The position numbers and the translations under genes are program-made. A DNA stretch of 64,000 bases from Parelaphostrongylus tenuis (taxonomy: Eukaryota; Nematoda; Chromadorea; Rhabditida; Metastrongylidae): assembly GCA_019055375.1 (NCBI GenBank), contig JAHQIW010000246.1, positions 1-64,000 of the forward strand, written 5' to 3'. Of the stretch, positions 56,010 to 64,000 are shown one piece after another (positions within the stretch are counted from its first letter, which is position 1; each line of letters opens with the position of its first letter). The notes beneath the pieces were generated by a model. That model ran no database searches and had not been told where the DNA came from. It saw only the letters and a list, made by a program, of their open reading frames with translations.

Positions 56010-59000
56010 TCACATTCGGAGAAAGGATTTCATTAGTTTCCTAGATTCTTCGTACGTTACAAAAAGACATCCCGATGCCAAACACGTACGAACAAGAGTC
56101 GGTACAAGACCTTTATATAAGGATCGAAGACCTAGAAAAGGAACACTTTTCACAGAAAATAAATATAGATAGCGAGAAAACCTGCCAGCTATACCAGTAG
56201 AAAATGGCAATACTCACCTTCCGTCCTTGTAACATGTATTAGTAACTTGAGGAAACTCCCCTCACCCGTAACCTGAAAATATAGACGTTGTCAGGAAGCT
56301 CCACCTGGTTTCTCAATAACTGTGGACATTTGAACCATGGAACAAGACCTACTGAGAAGCTCTCACATACCTGCATCCGAGATTTTATGGAGTCAAATGG
56401 AAAAGTAGCCGTCCATAATGACATACCACCGATTGATCCAGACAATGCTGTCTTTAGTAAGCCTAGAAAGAGGGATGGAGAACATCATTAAATCATCAGA
56501 TGGTCTTCATTGTGACATATATTTACTGAAGGCTCACAGATCTTAGAAAAGAAAAATAAATGACCTAGAATTTATTCAATATTTCACTTTCCACAACCTA
56601 CCCTTATGACTCTCGTACTTTCCGGTCATAAGGGAACAAATGAATATTCGACCTGATTCGCTGGAAAAGACTTTTTCATAAAAGTGTAAGTCATAATTCA
56701 AAAGCTCAAATCTCTGACTAACGCGATACCTGATCGGTTTTCCAATTGTCCTTTTATGATGCTGTAAAATTCAGAAGGAAATAATGTTTCACACGTCTAA
56801 GCGGTTTTTTTTTTCTTTACGCGCTTATGTTACGCTAGACAAAACATAGTCCTTGTGGTACTAGCACATTTTCTATAGTGTTAGTCTCGATGAACTCGAA
56901 AATGTGTTGGTTCTTTAGAAAATATACCTTGATGGTGCTGTAGGAAAAAGAAAAGTTTGTGTTTTACACCTCGTCAGACAAAGCTTTTCCTTAAGACTGT
57001 TAGAAATCATTCGATAGCCAAGATTTGATGATTCCAACACTGCGCTTATTTTCAAAAAAGACCATTTCACTGCAGCGTAGCAGGGAAAACAGAATCGAGT
57101 TTCACTTGTCGGCGCGCTTGTTTACCGGCCACTCCACGAGTTGAGGAGGGGCGATCGATCGATGGCGTGACGTGCTAGACATCTGGGATGCAGCTTGTTA
57201 TTCAATTGGGGATTTTTCCTCCGCTTTGCAAGAAACTCCAGATAAAAGGATTGACTCAGATACTACAAGATTTCCTCTACACATTCATATGCTTTTCGTG
57301 CTTCCAGCGAATGATACGCGTGATAGAAATGAAGGCGCCCCGCCGCTGTAAAACATGATTTTGATTTGGATTTTACAGCGTTATAAAAGGGTGTTTTCAA
57401 AAGCCGACCCATGTGGGGTTGTAGCTAAAGACTTCAGCTTTCGAAAACTACTGATACTTCTATGAAAAATTCTTGCACAGCAAGTGAGATCGAGTATTCA
57501 TTTGTTCCCTTATAATCAAAAAGTACCCAATTTTTCGTTCATCCCAACACTTCTAGCATTCGATTCGTTTCCACGCCTTCCCGGATTCTCCACAATGGTC
57601 TTAGAAAACGTCACGTGTTGTTTCGACTGCTGCTTGAGGATTTTGTTTCCCTCACAGATTTCATAACACGCTGGTCGAGACGACTCTCCCTGCTATACCG
57701 GAGGCAGCCGAGCTAAAGTGTTCGTTGGTCGATTTTATTGCTAGGGGAGGAGATCAAACCAAATTTGCATATCGCCTTGCTTCCTAGTAGACCGCATCAT
57801 TAACCACCGCGTTATCCTACCCCATTGTCACTGTATATATTTACGATTACTTAAATTTACTCACAGTATATAATAATGCTCATTCACCAACCAATATCAT
57901 CTTTACTCTGTCCCTCTTTCGATAACAAATATCGCGAAGTTTCATATGAACCAAAGAAGAAGAAAGTAACCAGGAACCTGAAAATATGCTCGTTGCGGCT
58001 CAAGATGCATGCAGATACACCTTACTGATAATTTTACAGAATAGGAAAAACCTATAAGAGAAAGGATCTAATAATCTTTAGTGGTTATTTTGACTCCTCT
58101 AACAAAATCCAACTACTACATAGATGACTTTTACCAACCCTCACTATTTTCGTACTATTGAAATTTGTTTTTGATAAATCCTTTCATTATTTATAGAGCC
58201 AACTTGTCATGTGGTCTGGTAAGGGCTCTTGTACAGCCCGATACACGTGTTTCGTCCTTACAGACTCGTCAGTCGGGCAGAACCCGTCGTCTTTCGAAAT
58301 TTTTATAGACAGTTCTCTCGGGAGCTCTGCTCCTTACAGAGAGTTATCGAAGACGAACGTTTTACACTCTATGTGAAGCGAAATTTCCACCTAACACAGA
58401 GTGTTTTCGCACTCGATTGCTCGCTGGCTGGTATTTTTATCATATTGTACCTTCATACTATACTATAAAAATATCGAAAGACGACGGGTTCTGCCAGGCT
58501 GATGAGTCTGTAAGGACGAAACACGTGTCTCGGACTGTACAAGAGCCCTTACCACACCACATGACATGTTGGCTCAAATAATAATGAAAGGATCTATTGA
58601 AATTTGAGCGTGGTCTTTATAAAGCACTCGAAAGGAACGTATAATTTGTTTTTGAATTGCAAAGAAAAGAAGAGAATCAGCAGGTTAGGACCTCTCTTGC
58701 CAGTGTTGGAGTCATCCCAACGAAAAAGCCACGAATGCCTCGATCACGCCACATCTCTCTGCATACTGAGAACGGTGTGCTGAAATACAGAAATACATTA
58801 GCAGAATATGAATATTATATTTTCCCACTAATGAGGGCGCATTAAGCGCAGTGGTTTGAGATGCCGTGTATCACCAAACGCTGTTGATGGTTCGATCGGC
58901 ATTCTAAGCTCACCAAGCTTTCCATCCTTAATGGTTCGGTAATTTTTTTCGAGAGCAGTCTGGTAGGAAAGCGGCACTGACTTGACACATAGGTAGGTCC

Positions 59001-62000
59001 CCACAAGGATTCATCCCTTTTGGCTTTATTTCACTTAGACATGCAAATTGCTAATGTTATTAAACTAGAATACTACTACTCATGGTATTTACACAACCCT
59101 TAACCACAATTCAGAAGTGTGGATCCCAACAGTCTCATCTCGCATTCGATTTATCTCCCCTCCTCAAGGGTCTCTGAATACTTCACTCTTGCTCCGGCTA
59201 CTGCTTGAAGAATGTCATAAATGATGCTGCTCGAGACGATTTCCCTTGCAATCAAGAAATTACTCGATTTAAGGAGTTCTCTAAGGCGTTTAGTTAACTG
59301 ATTCCACTTGAGAAAAGACATCGAACTAGAGTATCGTCATCATGACTTTTGATACACTGCACCACAAAATACTACGCTGGCTGACCCTGTATGAGGAAGT
59401 CAGTCAAACGATACTGTAAATGCTGAATAATTTCAAACAGGAAGCTGAAAAAAGGGATGGAAAACCCAGTAAAAACAACAGAAAATTTCTTCAGTTGTCT
59501 CAAAGTCGATGTCGTACCAGGGATGACCAGTTTCACGAGCAGCTTGTAGACGACATTTCACCAGTTCTGTTGGGCATAGAACAGTGGCCGCGAAAACAGC
59601 GGCTAGCGATCCCGAGGCAGCGTTCTCGAGTGGTGTCATTGTCTTGACATCTTGACGGCCAGTAACGAAACAAATCGCCTGAAAACAGATAAATTTAAAA
59701 AAAAAAGAAAAATCCTCGAACTCAATGAAAAGCATGGAACATCTTCTTGAACACAGCGGGGAAAAGTACGAATGAAATGGACACCTCATGAGTACTCATA
59801 TGACTATAGGATCTGATACCCGCACATGCTTTTTATACGTGAGATCTTTGAATTAAGTACAAAATTCAGCAAAACACTTGCCTTCTGACAATATCCGTAG
59901 GCTGTGAACAAAACCGCATTCTCTGCGATGTTAGCTGCCAAAGCTGGTAGTGTTCCTGAGAGAAGATAATGTGAATTGGTCAAACTTCATGTCTTCTAAG
60001 AAACACCAAAGCTCCATAGTAATAGGTTGTAGAAAAAGTTCTGTCATATTATCTGAGAAAATAATTTATAACCATGTATTTCGTACGAATTTGAGCTCAT
60101 TAGAAAGCTCGTTGTCTTGCGCATCCAACGATACATAACTTGTCTACACAGCCCTCAAAATGGAGCTGCCCTGGGGAGAAATTCGTTGGGTGTCAACGCT
60201 TCTGAAGCTCATCGACAAATCTGCAAGACGTATGGTGACGAAAATTGCGATGTTCACACAGCTCAGCGTAGAGTCAGACATTCCCTGGAGAAAAGAGACC
60301 GATTGACCGACATGCCAAGAGAGGGACGTTTACGAGAAGTCGATCACCAAGCAGTTGCCAATCGAAATGAAGAAGATCCACCTAAGTTGCCGGATGCTGG
60401 CTGTCGAGTTTGATTGTAATCGAATGGAGATATGACGTTATGCTGCCGGATATGTGGCTGAATTATCATGATGTCGAACGAGCTTACTTCGACATTGCTT
60501 TACCTTTTGTTTGGGCTTAAATGGTGTACAAACGAATTTCTCTATGAATTCTGTAAACACGACAAAACCTTTTCTATGACCTTTCAATAACCCTTTTACG
60601 GACGGGTGTGGCTCAGCTCAATGGACGATGCCCTGTGACGCACCGTCGTCGATGGCTCGTTCCCTCGTCCAAGGCTCATCAAGCTTTTCATCCATCCGAA
60701 GTTGGTGAATTGATCCCAGACTCGTCTGGAAATACAACAGCACTGACTCGATATATGGTAGGCCACTGCGACTCATTGCATAGGCCAGATATGTATTCAT
60801 TCACATCAAGCGATGCTCCGAATGGGGCCGAATGCATGGTGCATCCATCAAGGATCGATCAACGCCGAGCTTTATCCTTTACCCCTTATATTACAAAGAG
60901 ACCCGTTTCCCTCTTGAAAGATTTTCAACGATTCCCTACAAGCAAGGAAGACCCACTGGGCTACTACTCTCGTTAGCGAAAAACGGATATACTACTGGTA
61001 GGCCTGCCGCTCCACTCACTTGACTATCAACAGGAGGACGACGGGCGGTACACGTGATCACCAAATCAACCAGTTATGAAATTCAACGCTGGTACAGCGC
61101 AGTGAAGAGGCCTCTTGAAAAGGATGCCTACTGTCAGAATCGCCGTTTTTCCAGCTATCAAATGACCGTCAAAAATCTCTCAATTTGTCTATTATCTTTC
61201 CTCCTTGAGAAAGAAGTTCTTGGATCATATTTACGCTTCAGAGTCGGCCTCAATTTTTCATGAAAGACCCGAGAAAGGAAAATTGGAAGTTCTGCTGGTG
61301 CGGCCCGGTTCAACTCATTCGACGATCAACGGGAACACAGGTGATATTACTTTGAATGCCATAATAACCATTGGAAAGTTACAGCTTGAAAAATTAAGGA
61401 TACAGCTCTCAGCGTTGATCGATCCCTGAAGGATGCTCCATGCATCCGTCTTTAACTTCTAGTTTCGTTTGAGGTGAGTGAATACGTGGTCTCTGCAATG
61501 ACTCACAGTGGCCTGGCGATCCATCAAATCAGCGCTAATGTCCTCCCAGACGAATGTGATACCAAATTACAGACCCCAGAGGGATGGAAGGCCCGGTGAG
61601 CCTTGAACGCGAGATGAACTATAGACCATAGAGAGGTCGACCAAGTGTGTGTATGTGTCGCAAAGCATTTTTAACCACTGCGCCACAGTGTTCTCAGCCT
61701 ACCAGCATACAATCCTCTGATGCGATCCAGTCGATACGTGTCCCTGAGACAAATGATCCAATTCTTGTACAGGTGTGGAAATGTTTGAACTTTCACTTTT
61801 ACCGTGTCCAGAGGCTGTCCAGCGTAGACATTGGCCGTTCCACCTGCAAACATTCCCTCGTTTATTTCTGATGCGCCTCTTCGATTTTCTAGAAAAAAAA
61901 AACTCCGAAAAGCTTCAACAGCGCTACCCTAAACTTGGGTATTTCAACCTAAACTCGGACGTGAGCACCATAAAACTAAAGAGAAAACTATTCAAAAGTT

Positions 62001-63047
62001 CGACTTTCTATAAACCTCGGCATAATTAATTGATATACGATGAAAAGAGAGAACTTATCCTGATTAACTGACGCGAGGTTGGTAAATTAGTCGTAGAAAT
62101 TCGGCTGACGTTTTGGCGATCCGCGTTCGGAGCCTGGGCGTATCAGTATTAGTCTATCTGAATGACTCGAATGGTCTTATTTATACGCTGCCTAGGTCAG
62201 GTTAGAAGATCAAACGAAGAAAGGGAGCGAGATCTCGTGTGATGGTGACGCCGTATTGTAAAAAACTGTATGACCTGCCCTAACGGAAAAGAAGGGGATT
62301 GTATGAGATGGGGCACAATTTGTTTATTAACATGTATAACATGCGGGGAAGAATATATAGGCAAAACGGGTAGACCACTTCTCATCCGCATAAAAGAACA
62401 TCTAGATAGTAAATCTAATTTAGATAAAGCCAAACCTTTAGGTTTACATAGGGCACAAAAACACAACTACAACGACTTTAATGTGACTGTCACAATCCTA
62501 GCGCAGGAATCAAGAACATCAACGGCAAGACTCTTGAGGCATTTTGGATAAACGCCCAAAATCCCGAAATGAATCGGAAGGACGAGTGCGTCACCATCAC
62601 GCGAGATCTCGCGCCCTTTCTTCGTTTGATCTTCTAACCTGACCTAGGCAGCATTTAAATAAGACCATCCGAATCATTCAAATAGACTAATACTACACAC
62701 GCCCAGGCTCTGAAGAAGACGAATCGCTGAAACGTTAGCCGAACTTCAACGACTAATTTACCAACCTCGCGTTAGCTAATCAAGATAAGTTTTCTCGATT
62801 TTCATATATCAGTTAAAGAGAAAACGTCTAAAATAAAAAAAAAGAAAACCTCGAAAGGCACCAAAAACTTGGGTATCTCAACCCATACTCAGATCTTAGC
62901 GTTGCAAAAATCCAAGAGAAAACGTTTAGACGACCAAGTGGATCACTCACCTAACGTTCCGGCAATCAAGTCAACAACACCATCGACGAGATGGTTCGTT
63001 GAGTAAGTCGGTGGAACTGGGTTCTCAAGCATTCCCACTCTAAGCAT
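56010..63047 (-). CDS. Mitochondrial ornithine-type carrier (SLC25A15-like), 9 exons
   Basis: Inner-membrane carrier, by family expected to exchange ornithine or related basic amino acids between matrix and cytosol. Exons: 63047-62951, 61843-61703, 59955-59882, 59678-59518, 58779-58692, 57977-57892, 56462-56371, 56272-56218, 56131-56010; 304 residues once one extra base in exon 6 (the three A's at 57963-57965) is discounted. The three carrier signatures are QPLDTVKVK (42-50), CPTELVKCR (139-147) and FPFDSIKSR (236-244), one per repeat. LPALAANIAENAVLFTAYG and the PGYFFFFGSYE stretch are typical of the ornithine carrier subgroup. The exon 3 donor is AAG-GCAAGT, the classic form of a GC-AG intron. 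The ATG lies directly after a cag acceptor-like site, suggesting trans-splicing. It has the same direction as the synthetase gene 7.7 kb downstream. The substrate was not proven. Confidence 0.87.
56690..57830 (+). repeat. Composite interspersed repeat (copy 2)
   Basis: Long copy in the carrier intron between exons 6 and 7, antisense to the gene. Same block order as 2690-3760: 'cattcgatagcc', 'gggaaaacagaatcgagttt', 'atgcttttcgtgcttccagcga', then the 'cattcgattcgtttcc' tail and 'ctggtcgagacgactctccc'. Confidence 0.55.
58236..58278 (-). ncRNA. Hammerhead ribozyme motif, best pairing in the window
   Basis: Minus strand, sense to the carrier: stem I GCCCGA pairs perfectly with UCGGGC; core CUGACGA (58272-58266); stem II GUCU-GUAA-GGAC; GAAA; ACACGUGU; cleavage base A at 58242, giving a GUA site. 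Every core position fits the consensus. It would cut the carrier pre-mRNA within an intron if it folds during transcription. Confidence 0.82.
58493..58537 (+). ncRNA. Hammerhead ribozyme motif, weak stem I
   Basis: Plus strand: CUGAUGA (58499-58505), GUCU-GUAA-GGAC, GAAA and ACACGUGU-C are intact. Stem I (GCCAGG against UCGGAC) has two mismatches. It is antisense to the carrier. Confidence 0.68.
58835..59020 (+). repeat. tRNA-derived SINE, family S1 (truncated)
   Basis: Head 'gggcgcattaagcgcagtggtttgag' with ggttcgatc B-box, body to 'gcggcactgacttgacaca', then cut short before the tail. It lies in the carrier intron between exons 4 and 5, antisense to the gene. Confidence 0.7.
60022..60589 (+). 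mobile_element. Internally deleted mariner with terminal inverted repeats
   Basis: The terminal sequence ataggttgtagaaaaagttc is inverted at the right end (cttttctatgacctttcaat). The N-terminal transposase piece LGVNASEAHRQICKTYGDEN and following residues is present up to a stop near 60412; the catalytic half is missing. It is the same short form as 40089-40710. It lies in the carrier intron between exons 2 and 3. Confidence 0.75.
60600..60885 (+). repeat. tRNA-derived SINE, family S1
   Basis: Head 'gacgggtgtggctcag', body 'cagcactgactcgatat', 'aggccactgcgactcattgcatagg', tail 'gatcgatcaacgccgagctttatccttta'. Its start lies only about 10 bases after the mariner copy. Confidence 0.75.
61387..61695 (-). 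repeat. tRNA-derived SINE, family S1
   Basis: From 'aaggatacagctctcagcg' to 'aaccactgcgccacagtgttctc' in minus order. Its head end lies about 8 bases beyond the donor of carrier exon 2, which it nearly abuts. Confidence 0.75.
62270..62637 (+). pseudogene. GIY-YIG endonuclease domain of a Penelope-like element
   Basis: The frame from 62270 gives MTCPNGKEGDC, LLTCITCGEEYIGKTGRPL, IRIKEHLDSKSNLDKAK, then stops at 62551. In another frame the conserved end follows: KTLEAFWINAQNPEMN, ECVTITRDLAPF, stop near 62637. The CxxC pair, the YIGKTGR motif and the RIxEH helix mark the GIY-YIG nuclease that PLEs use for target cleavage. The frame change and missing RT show that it is not an intact element. 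Confidence 0.82.
62705..62742 (+). ncRNA. Minimal hammerhead motif in PLE flank
   Basis: GGCU (62706-62709), CUGAAGA (62710-62716), a 12-base stem II region (62717-62728), GAAA, CGU, U at 62736 as cleavage base, AGCC (62737-62740). Stem I GGCU/AGCC is perfect and stem III is only AC/GU, as in PLE-type minimal hammerheads. Stem II pairs imperfectly. The other flank keeps stem I on the minus strand but has lost the core. Confidence 0.65.
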
Positions 63048-63185
63048 CTGTCATTTACCGCGAGGAATGAGCTGGTCAAAGTAGATCAAAATCGAGTAAT
63101 TTCAAAACGATCACAAATCTTTATTTGGCCGCCTTTTTAGAGGCGATATGATGTTATAAATATAACTATATGTCCAATAATGCTG

Positions 63186-63265
63186 AGTAAGCCTCTATAG
63201 CGCAGAGGTTAGTACGCGCGCCCGAAAAAGGTAAGATACGGGTTCGACTTCCGACCGTTCATCAA
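63186..63265 (+). repeat. tRNA-derived short repeat
   Basis: Head 'gcctctatagcgcagaggttag' and B-box 'gggttcgactt', with no paired acceptor stem. It is upstream of the carrier start. Confidence 0.6.
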
Positions 63266-63789
63266 AAATCTGCATATCACTCAACATTTGGATTTATTTT
63301 GCAAACATATTCTTTGCCCACCACAAGTCAATATTTCTCAGTTTGAATGTGGCAAAGCTAGGTTCCGCCACGAATGTGCGTGGAATACGGTACATCCAAG
63401 GTCATCCAAAGTCTCATGTGCTTGACAGAGAAATTTCATCGGTAATTTTTATAGTTTACAAATAAGTTTGCGATTTTTTGCAATCTTACGCAAAGGAAGC
63501 AGGTTTAAACAAACATTACGTAAACAGTCAACAATGACATCAGGAACAATAAACAAACGAAGCAGAAATCTGAGGAGAGACGATTTCGGAAGAAAAAACC
63601 GAGAGAAACATTAGTTATGAAATCTTTCAACGTCGTTGAGTAAGATGATGCAATCCAATATTACAGACCGATGACGTCATAATAGCCAAATATGACGTCA
63701 TCAACACAAATACGCAGTTCAATCACTCAATCCAAGGGCGATCAATCCTTATCGCTTGGTAGGCATAAGAGATAGCAAAACGGAATTAA

Positions 63790-64000
63790 TGCCAAGTACG
63801 CGGGAACCGGAGCACCCACACAGGATTGGCAAAAGGCCAAAAGGGTAACTGCCCGAATGACGAGATCGCAAGATCGAAACACGTGTATCGAGCTCTATGA
63901 GTCAGCCCTCTTCAATAGACCACTGACATGCATGGCTCAAAAATTATCTACCAGGCATATCTGGGAACCAATCTTATTCGAGTGTTATTATTTTAGCAGC
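63790..64000 (+). mobile_element. Hammerhead element arm, cut by the window edge
   Basis: It shows the family order: 'aactgcccgaatgacgag', hammerhead core, 'gagtcagccctc', then the 'gcatggctcaaaaatt' outer end. The motif at 63851-63894 has a perfect GAUC-GCAA-GAUC stem II, GAAA, ACACGUGU-A and a good stem I (GCCCGA/UCGAGC). C3 of the core is replaced by A (AUGACGA), which should block cleavage. A second arm may lie to the left but is not clear. Confidence 0.68.

Larger units (their letters stand above)
58190..58625. mobile_element. Foldback element with hammerheads, inside carrier intron 5
   Basis: Second copy of the 55196-55695 element: the same outer ends ('gagccaacttgtcatgtggt', 'catgacatgttggctcaaat'), inverted arms and downstream block 'attgaaatttgagcgtggt'. 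It lies between carrier exons 5 and 6. The inner arm region is less complete than in the first copy. Confidence 0.82.
62037..62825 (+). mobile_element. Penelope-like element fragment with inverted flanks
   Basis: Left flank (62037-62265) and right flank (62592-62825) are inverted repeats of about 230 bases that share 'aggtcaggttagaagatcaa' and 'gcgaggttggtaaattagtc'. A GIY-YIG endonuclease reading frame lies between them. No reverse transcriptase is present. It lies in carrier intron 1 on the opposite strand. Confidence 0.78.

Overview
The window looks like nuclear DNA of a parasitic nematode, probably a strongylid or hookworm-like species. It is AT-rich, its genes are split into many small exons with TTTCAG-type acceptors, and it is full of RTE, mariner, Penelope-like and tRNA-derived SINE remnants. 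The species call is an inference from family resemblance; no database was searched. Three protein-coding genes could be reconstructed exon by exon.

(1) Plus strand, 9928-31428: a 6-exon gene for a small secreted, probably GPI-anchored, cysteine-rich protein of the ODR-2/HOT (Ly6-like) type. It has a 14-nt microexon and introns of about 11.2 and 8.7 kb. (2) Minus strand, 63047-56010: a 9-exon mitochondrial carrier of the ornithine/basic amino acid type (SLC25A15-like). (3) Minus strand, 48303-41367: a 20-exon glycyl-tRNA synthetase. Genes 2 and 3 lie in the same orientation, carrier upstream, an order I recall from C. elegans. The synthetase copy carries at least eight single-base excesses, most in short homopolymer runs, although its splice sites and catalytic motifs are intact. 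This points to sequence or assembly error more than to decay, but a recent pseudogene is not excluded.

The most interesting material is in the mobile DNA. A family of inverted-repeat (foldback) elements carries hammerhead ribozyme motifs (CUGANGA, short GNRA-like stem II, GAAA, ACAC/GUGU stem III, GUH cleavage site). Often there is one motif per arm, on opposite strands. Copies lie near 15.9, 23.4, 26.2-26.5, 50.2-50.7, 55.2-55.7, 58.2-58.6 and 63.9 kb. The cleanest motif is at 58236-58278 (minus) and sits in sense orientation in an intron of the carrier. A Penelope-like element (PLE) fragment at 62.04-62.82 kb encodes a GIY-YIG endonuclease between ~230-bp inverted flanks that carry a different minimal hammerhead. 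A PLE reverse transcriptase remnant lies at 3.8-4.3 kb, and a PLE-end hairpin at 51.97-52.11 kb.

Layout: 0-9.9 kb, repeats and a PLE RT remnant, no complete gene recognised. 9.9-31.4 kb, HOT-like gene with repeat-filled introns. 31.4-41.3 kb, transposon graveyard (RTE, three mariner pieces, SINEs). 41.4-48.3 kb, glycyl-tRNA synthetase. 48.3-56 kb, SINEs, foldbacks and a PLE-end hairpin. 56-63.05 kb, mitochondrial carrier with hammerhead and PLE insertions in its introns. 63.05-64 kb, a SINE and a hammerhead element arm running off the edge.
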